Positions 31,685 to 44,444 of a stretch of DNA of 64,000 bases are shown here, one piece after another. This stretch comes from Manis javanica (taxonomy: Eukaryota > Chordata > Mammalia > Pholidota > Manidae). Under the pieces are notes generated by a model. That model was not told where the DNA came from, made no database searches, and was given only the letters and a program-made list of their open reading frames with translations. A program made the translations under genes and the position numbers. The stretch lies in the NCBI RefSeq assembly GCF_040802235.1, contig NC_133172.1:62503613-62567612 (forward strand), given 5' to 3'. The stretch's first letter is position 1. Each line of letters opens with the position of its first letter.

Positions 31685-32440
31685 GCCCGGAAGCCAAACA
31701 ACATCTAATTTTCTGTTCTACTGGCCTTCCTCTGAAAGGCCAACAGATAAACCAGGGGCTGTATAAACATAGGTGCAAAAAGATTTCGAAACCGTGCGCA
31801 CATCCGACGTGTGCCCATGGACACACACACACGTTTTATTTGTAATTTATTTATTTTAAATACCAGACTACTTCTTACTAAAGTCCTTCTTACCACACTG
31901 TTTTATCCCTGCACTCTCCGAGCTTCCCTCCTGAATGTAAACGAAGGCATTTCCCACAGCCCTGTGCTGGAATGTTCTAAAATGCTAGCTCGACACATTT
32001 CCATTGCATTTATTGCAGAAATGTTATTTTATGGACAGAGTGTGGTGTGTGTGAGAAGCAGGCAAAGGGGGGGTCTGCTGCCGTGGGGAGCCGCCCCATG
32101 GTGCTGCTGGCCTCATATAAATCCTGAAAAGTGACAGTGAGCTGGCAGGAGAATTTGGGAAACCAACAGACAAAATATACAGTGCAGCCCGTAGGCCTCA
32201 CCTTTACAGGCAGAGAGAGCTTCTGGAATGGACGGGCCGGGGCCCCAGAGGCCACTCATTAGGCACTTGATGGATTGGACGTGGGGCCCACTGCCCTCTG
32301 GGGACAGTGAAATGTTCGAAAACCAAGTTTTATTAACCTAATAAAATGAGAGGGGGAAAAAGTCACAAAAATTTTAGCTACAAGAGTAAATGCAGGGAGC
32401 ATGGTAAGTTAACCTACTGCTAATACATTTAGAGCCATTG
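31685..32440. promoter_or_regulatory. Candidate conserved non-coding element(s)
   Basis: Two AT-rich, repeat-free patches (31685-32050 and 32310-32440) with TAATTTATTTATTTTAAATA- and TTTTATTAACCTAATAAAA-like words. No coding signal. Confidence 0.3.
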
Positions 32441-32449
32441 GGGGGGCCG

Positions 32450-33480
32450 ACAGCAGGTCCCAAAAAGACCCCGCATTCCTAACATCTGCTTTCAGCCCAA
32501 AGACACGGAGGCACCAGCGGTTTTTAGGTTCTCAGGAGCGATGTGCTCAGGAAAGAATTACAAATCAATACTTTCTCATCTCATTTAAGGCCAAGGCCAG
32601 CCCAGGAAGAAAAATGGCAAAGAAATGTCTTTGGGGCAAATCGGGTTCTGGAGAGTGAAATGCCTCTGGCCGTGAGGGAATGCCGCCTGTGCCCGGGATG
32701 TCGGCATGCCTGCCTCGCAGGAGACAGTCCTCATGACGAACTAGAGCCAGTCAGTCAAGAGCCGAAACATGACACCCCCTTCATACACAAATGCCTTCCG
32801 GGGCCCTAAATCTTGGCGCTGGGCACCATGACAGTCTATTTTAGGACAGAGGCCAGCATAAGCGGAGGCTTCTTAGCTCTCCTGGAAGACGCACCAGAGC
32901 AGCGAGTGGTCATTTCAGAGGCCCTGCACCTGAAGGCTGTGTCTGGGGTCTCGGCTAGGCCGCCAGATCACTGTGCTTGAACCCTGAGATGGAAAGAGAA
33001 CTTTATTCTGTCTGGTTCACAGAGGCTGAAGCTGCGGTGGTTCTGTGTTCACGCAGTGCCAACTGGGGGGACCTGTCTGGGCAGCAGATGCGTCAGCGGG
33101 AACTTTCTGAGGAGGGAAGGGCCCCCTGCCGCTGCTCGAGGAGGTGCATGCCTCTCGGATCTGGCCCGTGGCACTGTCACCCCATGGCAAGGCGTCAACG
33201 CAAAGGCTTTGAAACCCGAATCAACAAGCTCCCCATCCCCCAAGCTCAGGAGGGCATCTAGTCCTACTCAGAGGGCATTATATACCTGTGGTCCTGTATT
33301 CTTCACTAAGCCAAGCCCCGGCCTCCACCACACGCACACCGGGCCCTTGCCATCCACCAGTAGATGCCGGGATCTGTGTGCACGCTCACAGCCCACCCAG
33401 CTCCCAGGGTATTTATGCAGCTCTGAAAGTTGGGACAGCTTCAAGTTTTTACTTGCTTTGATATTTTATTGCTATAGGGA
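32450..33480. other. No recognised gene or repeat
   Basis: Unique mixed sequence with small chance ORFs only. Confidence 0.5.
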
Positions 33481-33484
33481 TTTT

Positions 33485-33775
33485 TGAGGACAGGGAAACA
33501 CTTCTGTGTGATCCTATGATGGTGGATCGAGACATCATGCATTTGTCAAAACCCACAGGACACGTGCCACTGAGAGCAAGCCTCATGTGAGCCGCAGACC
33601 GTACTTCAGGACGTGTTGTGTTGCCTGTCAGCTGCACCTAAGGTGCTGCGCCAGGGAGAGGTTAATAGCCAGGACACTGAGGGGGTGGTGGGCAGAAGAT
33701 GGGAACTCTGTCTTCCTGCTCAATTTTTCTGTAAACCTAAAACTGCTCTAAAAAGCAAAGTCTACTAATAAAAGA
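33485..33775 (+). mobile_element. Old L1 3' end (L1M type, +)
   Basis: CCTATGATGGTGGATCGAGACATCATGCATTTGTC and, at the end, GGAACTCTGTC...CAATTTTTCTGTAAACCTAAAACTGCTCTAAAAA are hallmarks of mammalian L1M 3' UTRs. The middle is partly deleted and there is no coding part. Confidence 0.92.
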
Positions 33776-33779
33776 AACC

Positions 33780-36050
33780 TCATTGCTGAAGTGACAGAAG
33801 GAATTTTCCTTTGCCTGATCTCTTCCCAGCTGGTATTTCCTGGGAAAGGACTTCCAGAAAGTAGAAAAGTTCAAAACAAAATATTCCCACCAAAGTGCAG
33901 CTTTTTCGCCCACCCCGTTGGGGGCCCTCCTGAGCGGGGTCTGGTCTTGAACACTTGCCAAGACTGACTTCAGCCAACAGAGGTGGCTTGAGGCTTCAGC
34001 TGTGGCCCAGCGATGAAGCCAGGTTATTTAAGCAGGATTCTCACGTATTTTTATTTTGACACTAACGTCCCATTGCGCTGAGTGTAGTGACATGATCGCT
34101 ATAAATAAACCCAAATCCTGCTTTCCTTCCCCGGTTGGTTGGATCCAGTCACAGTCAAATGTCAGCCTGTCAGCCGGGATTACCCAGCTCATTCCGGCCC
34201 TGCACTTGGGGCTGGAGAGACGGGGTAGCCCGCCCATGAACCCACAAACCTGGCCCCGGTTACGGGGGAGGAAACCACCCTGGGGCAGAGACTCCGGGGA
34301 GGGGCAGGTGACCTGGGGAGCCCCAGCAGGGCCTCCCTGCCAGCCTCTGCAGGAAGATGGGCCCTGTCCCTGGTGAGAGAAAGGGAGAGACAGAGGCAGG
34401 GAGACCCGGCCAGCCGGCCCAGCGTCCTCCCGGGAAGCTGGTATCTGCAGCTGCGGCCGCTGCCCTTCCCGTGGCCCCACCACCACACAGCACCGCTGTC
34501 GGCAAAGGGCCTCTGGCCAGGGCAGCGCGACTCTGTCCTGCAGCCACGACGGTGCCCCCAGGTGGCGACGGGACAAGCCCAGGCACCCGCCCCTTGGCTC
34601 CCCTGCCGAGGGAGCTTCTGCGGGGCTTTCAGTGCCACATGCAGAGGGAGACGCCACTGGCTTCAGGCCTGCCTAGAGTATGCCCACAAGCAGTGGCCCC
34701 CACGGCTGACCTGAACCGCAGCCGGGAGGAGCGGGGAGCAGATCCCGTGTCCAGCACCCCCCAGGGAAGGGGGCGATGAGGGCCTCCCCGCACTGGGTTT
34801 CAGCGCATCGGACTCAGCGATGTGACTCGCAGCCTTGCCCTGCCCCTTGCTTGCTCGGAGAGCAGCCAGCTTCCAAGCCTCTATGCCGGCCCTGCCCCCT
34901 CACCCTTCAGATCACACCTGCTTCGCGGGGTCGGGAGGAAGGGGGGAGCCGAGGAGTTCCGGCAGAAAAGACACGCTCCCAGAACGAGGCCTCAGTGATA
35001 CTCTGTGAGGCCCTGGGCCATGGGTGTGGAGGAGCACCGGGCAGGACCCTGAGGAAGGGGGCCCAGGGACTTGCTGAGCCCCGCCCCCTGATTCCGAAGG
35101 CACACGGGTTTACGGCACCTCTTAACTGGCGGATGGCACTGGAGAGCCAGCTTCAGCCAGTGCTGCCCTGAGCAGTGACTGTCAGAGCTGAGGTTTACCA
35201 TGCTTCCAGCAGGCGGGACTCAGGGCCTCCCACCCACAGACAGGGACAGTTGCCACCCTCCGCCATGCCCCTCTGAGCGAGGCGCCTCGGCATACCCATG
35301 TCACGGGTCGGACAGCGAGCCACAGTAGCCACGCTGCTGGCGAGGGGCTGGGCTGGGGTCTGAAGCCCACAGCTGGGCGTGTCTCCACCTGCCTCGGGTC
35401 CCTGGGGCAGCAGGAGAGGCCGCCCCTTGCTCAGGCTGGTCCCCAAAACCCAACACTGAGGGAAACAGCTTTAGGAGATAGGAAGCCAGGGGAGAAATGC
35501 TGGAACCAGAGAAGAGCTGATGGGAAATGGATCAGCAGGGCCACAAGCCACGCGAGGGCAACGGGACGCAGGGATGCGCCGACGCAGAGGACGGGCTGCC
35601 TTTGGGCTGTCTCCTGGCGCCTGCCCTCCGCCCAGCGCCCTAGAATAGGCCGCTCCTGGAGGTCATAGCCCCTCCCTATGGGCACTGCTAGGAGGGAACA
35701 GAGGGCTTTGCATCACGGCCAAGGACAAGTTGTGCAAAACAAGGGACAGGGGGACACGGACCCTGGAGTCAGAGCGCCTGGTTTGGGCATCTGAGTCCCT
35801 CTCGCTGCCAGAGTGGCCGCACTTTTGTTGCAAAACAAGGACCATCACACCTGGTCTACTGGGTCTGTGTGTGACACGGTATGAAAGCCTCCACGACGGC
35901 CACGTCACCACGGGCGTTTGCTTCCCACCCTCTTAGCGACAAGCACTGCTCCTGCCCTGGGCTCCTGGCAATTACCCCCCATTATCCCCCATTCTTTTTG
36001 TCCATCTGGGACCCCACAGGGCCTTTATCCTGCTGCCCAGCACCTTTTCT
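33780..36050. other. No recognised gene
   Basis: 33960-34190 is AT-leaning and repeat-free. 34200-35700 is GC-rich with chance ORFs on both strands. A short MIR 5' fragment (+) lies at 35748-35830 (GGACCCTGGAGTCAGAGCGCCTGG). Confidence 0.5.
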
Positions 36051-36054
36051 TCAA

Positions 36055-36290
36055 CAGGAAAATGCATAGAAGAAAATGCTTACTGTATATAATGTGTGCA
36101 AAATTTTGTAAAAGAGCCGGATGCTTAGACCAATGCTGGAAAGAAATACGCAAATGTCTAACTGTGCCCAGGTGGGGGTGCCCGGACGTAAGGTCCCTGA
36201 TAACTCTTTTTCACTCCCCACTGTCTAATGTTTTAGCTACATTGGCAATAAATAAAGGGAATTGGGAAAAGACAAAGAAAGATAAACAAG
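36055..36290 (+). mobile_element. L1M-like 3' UTR fragment (+)
   Basis: GCTGGAAAGAAATACGCAAATGTCTAAC...CAGG, then GATAACTCTTTTTCACTCC and TCTAATGTTTTAGCTACATT resemble an old L1 3' UTR. The match is partial. Confidence 0.5.
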
Positions 36291-36299
36291 AGGAAGGAA

Positions 36300-37475
36300 G
36301 ATGCCTTTTGCTCCTGAACTACACTCACTTCCCACGTTCTCGGTGACTGCTAAGGGCCCCACGCCACGGCGCACAGCTTCAGACACCCAGACATCACGGG
36401 TGGCAGGAGTGCGGACCCCCCCTCCGCCCCCACGTCCTTCCTCTGAGGTGCCCAGGACAGGGGTTCCCAGGTTAGCAGGTGATCCCAGGAGGCCTGCCGG
36501 GGAGGGCTGTAATGCCTGCAGACCACCCACCCCCACCGGGGCCCGGCCCTCCCTGGCCTTGCGGGGAACACGCTCACCTCCTCACACCTCTGCCTCCGTT
36601 CTGCTCCACAGCTGTAGGTGCCCATGCGGTTGGTACAGGTGTGCATGGAGCCCGGCATTGCAGGTGAGCACACACACAAGGCCGGTGAGACCCAGCTGCA
36701 TGCCAACACCCACCGCAAGCTGAAGCCGGGCCGGAGGCGAGGGCCCCAGGGTCTCTGCTATTTTGCCTGTTCCATGCCTCTTGGGGATGAGGATGTAAAC
36801 AGCCCACGCGAGCACACAGCCCAGCCTCCCTCCGTTCGGGCTGTCCCCTCCCACGCCAGGGCCCCAGTCAGGGCCCCAGGACGAGAAGTAGCCCCCACAA
36901 ACAAACAGACCCAGCACTGCAAGGGGCTCAGAGAGAAACCGCAGGCGTGGAAGCAGGTGGCGCGACATGAGTTCATCCTCTGCCAAGGGCTGCAGGGCTC
37001 AGGAGGAGACACAGCCACCAGCCGAGCTGGACTCTGCGTCCTGGACGCTTGGGCAGGCTGGCTGTCCCCACTGCTAATATCATCAGGGACAGCCCGGGAC
37101 GGATCTGACCCTGGGGTGTTCTGAGACAGGATTAGAATCCCAGGGCCTAAACCCGCCAGCACAGAGCAGCAGGTCCCTCACCAAATCCAGTTTTTTGTTG
37201 CCCAACGAACCCTTTCCCCTCCAAATTATCAGCCAAGTCAATGTGATCAACAATAACACAGCTTTTATCCCGTAACGTGGAGACCATGGAGGTTCCCCTT
37301 CCCTGGCCTCTCCCACGGCCTGTGATGTTCTTGCTGTCCCTGCCCTCTCTGTCGGGCGAGCGTTCTCCCACACCTTCCTCTGACCATGCAACCCACCCAT
37401 AGGTCACGGATTCCTTATCTTCAAAACAACTCAACTCGGCGTCCGATTCACTAATGACTCACCACATGTGTGCCC
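36300..37475. other. No recognised gene
   Basis: GC-rich unique sequence with overlapping chance ORFs on both strands. Confidence 0.5.
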
Positions 37476-37479
37476 TACC

Positions 37480-37660
37480 AATGCATGAGGCACCATTAAT
37501 ATTCACCACAGTGAATACTGTTAATATAAATCCCATTATATTACATATAATTGCATTGCTTTGATGTATTTTTGATATACAAAAAACTATTTGGGGGCAT
37601 ATTTTAAAAATCACATTATTCTGATATGTATATAAATAAATTAAAAAATCACATTCACAG
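37480..37660. other. AT-rich spacer
   Basis: AT-rich with TATATAA-type words. Probably part of old repeat or low-complexity DNA. It is not assigned to a family. Confidence 0.5.
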
Positions 37661-37799
37661 CAGCACGCCATTCCACACGTCCGCTGTGCCCTGATTCAGC
37701 CCCGCATCCCGCGGTGGGCGAGGACCCCAGCGAGCTCCTGCTCTGCGTGGGGACACGCACTGTGGTCCACAGCCCTCTGGGGTCAGTTCGCCCCGGTGC

Positions 37800-38015
37800 T
37801 CTCACCTGTGTGCATGAGACACCTCCAAGCTGGACTGCAGGGTCAAATTTTACGTGCATTTTGAATTTCCCAAACAACTGCCAGATTTTGTTTCCTCACC
37901 AATCTGTAGCAATTTACACAGCCACAGCAATTCAGGAGCAGCTGTTTTCCCCAACCCCAGCAGGCCGGTCCAAGGTGTTGCCCATCTTTTACATTTTTAT
38001 CCATCTGAGTCAGCC
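37800..38015 (-). mobile_element. Old L1 3' region (antisense)
   Basis: AACTGCCAGATTTTGTTTCCTCACC, TGTAGCAATTTACACAGCC and the CCCCAACCCCAGCAGG block run in the order of an antisense L1M 3' UTR. Confidence 0.65.
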
Positions 38016-38440
38016 CCAGACTATCGTCTCCATCATGCTGGAAGCATACGCTGCCCCCTCTGATCACCTTTGGCTCCCATTCCCTCCCCATGCGTGTGGA
38101 ACGTCCCGGCAGCCACAGTGGGGGGTGCTCTGGGATAAGGCTTTCTGTTAGCCGGGCACACCTCGTCCCACAGAGGCTTTGAGGTCATCGCACTGATCTG
38201 AGGACACCTCTGCTCAGCCTTGTCACCCGCCTTTGAACCCATGAGTCAGCCCATGAGCCAACCCCTCCTGCTACACCTGGCCCGTCTGTCGTCAACTAAA
38301 CAAGGCCTTTGCCCCTCTCACCTGTAGCTGCAGGTGACAGGAGTATAAGGCAGAGAACACACACACACACACAGGACATGACTGGACGGATCTGTGTGTA
38401 CACATGCAGATTGTTTGGTCAAACTATCAGCTGTGCCCTA

Positions 38441-38523
38441 AGTCAGTATTTCTCAAACAAGACTCCCCGAGACACGAATGTTCCAGAAACCTTCAGGCCT
38501 TAAACAAAATTTGGGAAATGCTG
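38441..38523. repeat. Possible short hAT-type element with inverted ends
   Basis: The ends CAGTATTTCTCAAAC and ATTTGGGAAATGCTG are near-inverted complements and match the TIR style of hAT MITE families. No clear 8-bp duplication flanks it. A short (CA)n run lies nearby at 38360-38373. Confidence 0.45.
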
Positions 38524-38529
38524 CTTCCT

Positions 38530-39460
38530 CCAACCCCCTCACAATGGGTCAAAGGTTCTGAGAAGTCTTGCTGTAAAATACATGCTCACCCCTGTTCAGA
38601 TCAGCACCTCCCACCCACACCAGGCTCTCGGGCCTCCTGTCAGAGTGCACACGTTCACACTGCGTGCCTTGTGCAGCGGCTCACGCTACACACCGCAGAG
38701 CAAGAGTGCCATCTCCCACCCCCTGGAACTGTGTCCAGCAGTCGATAGACATATATAAAAGCGCCACACAGAAGTGAGTTATGGCCATAATGTGTGTTAG
38801 GGAATCAAGTGAGTGGAGTGTCATGAGCCTAAAATGGTCAGAACTGACTGGGCCTGAGAACTCCAGGAAGCCTCCTAGCCAGGGCGGCCCTGTTGGAGGT
38901 GCAGTGACGCTGAAGGGGCAGATCGCAGGGGGAGACAGTAGTTATCCAACCACGGGGGTGACAAGCAGAGCAGCCTGTGAGCTCAGGGCTGGGAGGGAGG
39001 GATCGTGGCGGTCTGGGGGCCCAAAGGGGCCAGGCCGAGGAAGCAAAGGGGGTCGAGGCAAGCATGGCTGCAGATGTGGCTGGAAGGGAGATGGGGCAGG
39101 CTTCCTGGCCCGTATCAACCCTTTTGTGCATTGTCACGTTAAGGCCCCCAGCCCAAGCCCACCAGGAACACAGCTGCAGGCACCTGAGTTGGGGTTACCA
39201 GCTCCCCGACAGTGGTGAGTGCACCATGAGTGACCAGGGGCATCTCTAACCGGGCGGTCAGGAAAGGACACGTATAAGGTTTTGTGGGATGAGAGTTAGT
39301 AAACGGATGGTATGGGCAGGGATGGGTCAGAATTTGTAAGCTGGACAGGTGACTGGAAGAGTCAGGACTGCAGGAATGGGGTGTGTGACACATGATCACA
39401 TTTGTGTTTGGTGGAAGGCCAGGTTATAAATATATTTTAAATTGATGGGTAGATTTTCTG
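38530..39460. other. No recognised gene
   Basis: Unique or unassigned old repeat sequence. ORFs are chance (38781-39218 +, overlapped by an antisense ORF). Confidence 0.5.
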
Positions 39461-39464
39461 GTTC

Positions 39465-39890
39465 TATTTCACTGTGAAACAAACCATCCCAAACTCTAGT
39501 GGTTTAAAAAAATGATAATTATTTTGCTCATGAATCTGCAATTTGGTCAAAGCTCAGTGGGGCCAGCCTGTCTCTGCTCCACTCTCCCATTAGGCGGGCG
39601 GCCTAGAGGCTGGTCAGTGCTGACTGTCAGCTAGGGGTCTGGCGGGGCCGCTGGTCAGAGCTCCCCACGTGCCTCTCCACGCAGCCTGGGCTTCCTGGTT
39701 GCCTGTGGCCGGATGGCCAGGGCGAGTGTCCCAGGAAGGAGACCGCAGTGGCATCAGCACCCCCTCTTCCAACCTTCGACCCAGACTCAGGCCCTGGCGC
39801 TGCTGCCACATTCTTTTCACAAGCATCTCTGAGTCCAGCCCGTATTCAAAGGGAGAAATGAAAGCCCACCTTTTGTTTTAAAACCACCAC
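39465..39890 (-). repeat. MaLR-type LTR-like repeat (antisense)
   Basis: GTGAAACAAACCATCCCAAACTCTAGTGGTTTAAA opens the block as the antisense end of MLT1-type LTRs does. The rest is diverged. Subfamily not assigned. Confidence 0.55.
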
Positions 39891-39929
39891 AGCAGAAAAG
39901 TAGGGAAGAAGGGTGGGGAATAACGTGAT

Positions 39930-41175
39930 TAGATTTGCAGTTTGAAAGGATCACGTGGGGAACGGGTCACAAGACAGAGGAGGGTGCGTGTGGGGAGACC
40001 AGGCAGGTGGCTGGGACCACGGTCTAGAGAGCAAGGCGGGTGCTCTGGACCAGGGGAAGCCGAGGTGCCGAGGAAGGGCAGCGTCAAGAGTCAACAGAGG
40101 TAAAGTTGGTGGGTGAGAATCCCGAGGGAAGCAGCGTCCCGCGGCTTCTGGCTGACTTCAGAGCCACCCCCTCATCTCCTCCTCCCGGCTTTGCACGTTT
40201 CATCATGCCATTGAGGTGTCAGCCCAGCGTCACCCCCAGCAGAAGGCTTCCCTGATGTCTGGTCCAACGGGGCCACTCCCACCGGCCCGCCCGCAGCGCC
40301 TGCTGTGTTTACGGCCCTTACCTGTCCCTGAGGCCATGTTGTGCACTGGTTTCTTCATTTGCTTAAGGTCTGTCTCCTCCACTAGGGCGTGAACTCAGTG
40401 ACTGCGGATGCCTGGCCCACTGCTCATCGTATCCCAGTCTCTTACACGAGGCAACTGCCCAACAAACATGTTTTTAAGTGAATGAAGGATTTTCTGAGAC
40501 TCCTCAAAGAAGAACAGGTTGAGGGAAGAAATAATAATTTTTTTAACATGTTGAAGTTTGAGTTGCCTTTAAAATAGCCACAGGAGACACCAATTAGCCA
40601 GTTCAGAACATGGACCGAAGCTCAGAGGGGAGTCCCAGGACGGACACAGCAAGTTGTAGCTTCCAGTTGAATGTAACAATTCAAGCCACGGGTATGAGTG
40701 AGCCTGTTAAGGGAGAAAGTGCCAGGTAGGAAGTGAAGCAAGCCTGGGAATGAATCTTGAGGAACCCAGACATTCTGTGGTCAAATAAAGGAGATGAGCA
40801 CAGAGTAAACAGAGCAGAAGCGCCCGGAGAGGTGGGCAGAAAATCAGGGTGTGCGTGCCATGGGAGCCACAAAAGGGGGGTGCTCCAAGGCTGGGGTGGA
40901 CAACGACAGCAAAGGCTGCCAGCAGTCTGAGGTTAGGTCCCAGAAACGTCCAACTGGATGTAGCGGCATCAAGGCCATTGGTGACTTTAGCAAAAGCTGT
41001 TTGATCAGAACAACGGACGTGGAGGCCAGATGAGAGTTTTCTCAAGACTCAACAGAAGGTTCGAGAATGAAAACAGCAAGTAGATGCAAACCCCTGAGGA
41101 ATGTGTCTTGAAAGGAGAGGAGAGAGGTCAGGACAGAGCCGGAGGGCGATGTGGGGTGGATGAATGTTTGTTTTC
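39930..41175 (+). repeat. Mammal-wide dispersed repeat (about 0.9 kb), split by an L2 insertion
   Basis: The segments 39930-40130 and 40495-41175 read as two consecutive parts of one decayed repeat: a GAAAGGATCACGTGGGGAAC block, then AACATGTTGAAGTTTGAGTTGCC, a CCAGACATTCTGTGGTC block, and GGCCATTGGTGACTTTAGCAAAAGC. Between them lies an L2 copy, so L2 inserted into or was joined with this repeat. I recognise the family but cannot name it. Confidence 0.7.
40170..40492 (+). mobile_element. L2 LINE 3' end (+), nested
   Basis: GAAGGCTTCCCTGATGTCTGGTCC, CTGTCTCCTCCACTAGGGCGTGAACTCAGTGA and AACAAACATGTTTTTAAGTGAATGAA form the L2 3' UTR with its terminal tail. Confidence 0.9.
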
Positions 41176-41179
41176 TCTT

Positions 41180-41885
41180 AATGTGAGAGAATTAGTCATG
41201 TTTATACATCTTTTGAAGAAATGTAGTAGTTACCCTGGAGTTTGCATATACGTCTTTATTTGATCACAATCTACTTTCAAATAATATTAGATGGATTCAC
41301 ATGGAGTATAAGTAAGAAAAAGACTATACTCCCAAGTCCTCCCTTAGGGGGTTTTTCCTCTTGTTATATATTGTACTCTGACAGATGATATAAACACACT
41401 ACACACTGTGAATATTTTTGCTTTAAACATTCACATATCTTTTAGAGCAATTAAACATAAGAAAAAATAAACTTTGTATTTATCTTCCTTTTTATCACAC
41501 CCGACCCTTTTCCTCTCTATGTAGATCCAAGATTCACATACCTTCTGTGGGAAGAATTTCCTTTAACATTTCTTGTAGTGCAAGTCTACTGGTAATGAGT
41601 TCTGTCGTTTTTTGCTTGTCTGAAAAAGTCCTTATTTATCCTTCATTTTTGAAAGCTATTTTTTTTACTGGGAATGGAATTCTAGGTTGATTTTTTTTCC
41701 TCTCGGCATTTTAAGGATATCACTCCATTGTCTTCTGGCTCGCATAGTTTCTGGGGAGAAGTCTGCTGTAGTTGTTATATCTGTTCCTCTGTATATAGTA
41801 AGTCCCTTTCCTCTACGAGCCTTTAAGGTGTTCTATCTTCAGCTCTCAGCTTTCTGTATTCTAAAGCCATAAGGAGCTGATCATG
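41180..41885 (-). mobile_element. Old L1 5' region (antisense, L1M type)
   Basis: AACATTTCTTGTAGTGCAAGTCTACTGGTAATGA, TCTGAAAAAGTCCTTATTTATCC, GGAATTCTAGGTTGA and CCATTGTCTTCTGGCTCGCATAGTTTCTGGGGAGAAGTCTGCTG are the well-known antisense L1M 5' block. The unclear part 41886-42075 is not assigned. Confidence 0.9.
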
Positions 41886-42077
41886 TTTAAAATGATGAGA
41901 AGGATCTAGTTTCTTAACTAGTTTCTCTCAGATACAAGAGATACTTAATAATTAAGGTTTTTTATCTGAGAAGAGATACAAAGTCAAGTGGAAGTGCACT
42001 GGATCTGAGAAAAGTCCGTTCTTTATTGTAGAAGGAAACGTTAGCAATGGAATAAATATTGGCTTGTGGAGGTTGGT

Positions 42078-42470
42078 CTCTGTATTAGTTAAGTTTTTCT
42101 GGGGCAATCAGTATAATAAAAAACTCTAAAAGCTCAGTGGCATATACTAACAGACGTTTCTCACTTGCGAGTCTGTGGCTTGGCTGAGCTCCACTGGGCT
42201 CAGTTTTGAGTCTGCTCCACACATCCCTGATTCCAAAAAGCAACGGAGACTTCTCATGACAGATGGCAGGAGCTGAAAGGCAGAGCAAAGAGTCACAGTG
42301 ACTGTCAAAGCCTCTTCTTGGAACTGTCATTTCTACCCACATTCCTTTAGTCAAAGTAGGTCACTTGGTCAAGTTCAAAGTCACTGGACAGGGAGGTGTG
42401 CTCCACTTGGGGGCTGGAGTGTGGAGTGTAAGTATTCGTGGAACAATAATAAAATCTACCACAACACCTT
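42078..42470 (-). repeat. MaLR/LTR-type repeat (antisense), family not fixed
   Basis: CTGTATTAGTTAAGTTTTTCTGGGG...CAGTATAATAAAAAACTC opens an antisense LTR-type end. The closing part has CACTTGGTCAAGTTCAAAGTCACTGG and ends near TAAAATCTACCAC. Confidence 0.65.
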
Positions 42471-42479
42471 TGGGAGCAC

Positions 42480-44440
42480 AAGTTGAGGAGCTTCTTGTCT
42501 GATGGCTTCTTTTTCTTCTAGAAATAGGTTGCAAATCCAACCCCTGCAAATAAAGGAAGAGGGGAAGTCAGGTTCCGGGGGAAGTGGAGAAGGTTTGAAA
42601 TAGTATGGAAGTAATTTTATCCTGTGAAATACAAGCCTGAGGTTATCACTATCTATAGGTCGACTCTTCAGCAATAGCAAAGCTTCCCAAGCAGGGCATG
42701 CCTGGCACTATATACAGCTCTGGCTCTAACTTGAGCTCAAATGTATATATATGTAACTCCCTGGACTTGGTCGATCTGGAGCGACACCACCTTGTTTGCC
42801 TGAGGGAGGGGCGGAGCAGGCAGTGAGAACACTGTCACCATTACTTCCCTGTTTGGCCTTAGAAACATGAAGACTCAGTGAAGTTGTGTTTTCAGAATTA
42901 GCTTTTGGGGTGCAAGACAACTATCCCATCCAGTCACCAAGGTAATTGCTCTCCTGTGTTGTAACAGAGAGGAACCTGGGCGGGTTACACTCTGGGTGGG
43001 CGGAAGCTGGAAAATCCAGGCAGCTGAGGATTCTGCCAAGTTGCTTCCGACTTGCCCCAATTTGAGTTTTGCTAGAATATTCCAAGGGTCATTTCAAAAC
43101 ATTCTCATTATAGCCAAGTGCACTCTGGTGGTCACTCAGTCCACTTCCTCGAAGTTTTTAGGCCCCATAGTATATACAAAGGAAATTCAATGCCATGATG
43201 GTCTCCAAGAGATATTCAAAACCATGGTTCAATCCGTTTCACTTAAATTGTCTCAATGCCTGTTTCTGGGCTGTACTGAGATCTCTTCAAGCACTCGTCT
43301 TTGAGCCAGGCAAGTATTCCACGCCTGCTTCAAGGTGAATTCCATCACTGGTCCCAGTTCCAAAGGCCTGGATTCCACCAAGAGCCAAGGAGCCTGGCCA
43401 GGTTCCATGGGTTCAGAAGTCACAGGGAAATCCTACTTTCCAGGAGGGAGTGGATGGTCACTTCCAGGGCTGTGGGAGTCTGTATAACTCAGCAATAAAT
43501 GACCTCACAGGTCCCCTTGGGAACAGCTTCAGGCCAGTGAGGGGAAGCTAAGCCATCAATTGTGCAAGACAGATATTGTGATCAAAAAGGCACACTCATT
43601 TGTGCACACAGCTGTGTGTGACTGCCCCAGGAAATCGCCTCTCAGGAGGCTGGCACCTAAGTCTCAGGGGAATGTGTGTTCGCTGCCTTGGGCATGACCT
43701 GCAACTGACTTCAGAGCCCCCAAGCAGCTCAGCTTTAATGAAGGCTCCTGCGGCCAACACAGACCAAACAACGAGAGCCTACAGCCAACACAGAACAGTC
43801 ACATTCCCCTGGCATACTTCCTGTGGCCCCCTGGGCGGGGAGGGAGAGTCAGCTCACCAGCCTTCCCCACCCACAGACGCCACCGCCAGAGCCGGCCTCT
43901 GGGCACCAGCAACTGCCCTGTCCTCCAGTATTTGAAAGCCAGCCAAGGGACCATCTCAAAACCCACATCTCCAGTTAATCATGAGTAAACTCTGTTTCCC
44001 AAGACTGCTGCCTCGCTAAGATGAGGAAACGGGAGTTACCACACTCCCTAAAAGTGACATTTTATTGTCCATCACAGTGTTGCCACGCCCACAACCTCCT
44101 AGGCATTCGTGTTCTTAATCAAGCAGTCCTCTGGCCAAAACTCTCCGGGCTAACCCTCGCAAGGGCTGGGGTTCAGACAGGGATGCATTTTGAAGCACAG
44201 AGACCTTCACTACTCATGCATCTAACTAGTCCTCCAACCAGCTAACCCAGCAGGGCAGCTCCTTGCAGCTCGGGGCCAAGTTGGAATGTTGTAAGAAGGA
44301 AAAGTCAATGTGGATATGGAAAATAAGAGGACGAGGTGCTGCTAAATAGGTGAGGTGAGGGGCTCAGTAGGCAGAAGACTGAATTTGGATGGTCTGAAAT
44401 CAACCATCTTTCCTGGTTTGCACGCTGTTGTCTAATCTCG
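42480..44440. other. No recognised gene
   Basis: Mixed sequence; small ORFs only. Part may be unassigned old LTR (43080-43500), but I could not match it to a family. Confidence 0.45.
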
Positions 44441-44444
44441 TGAC

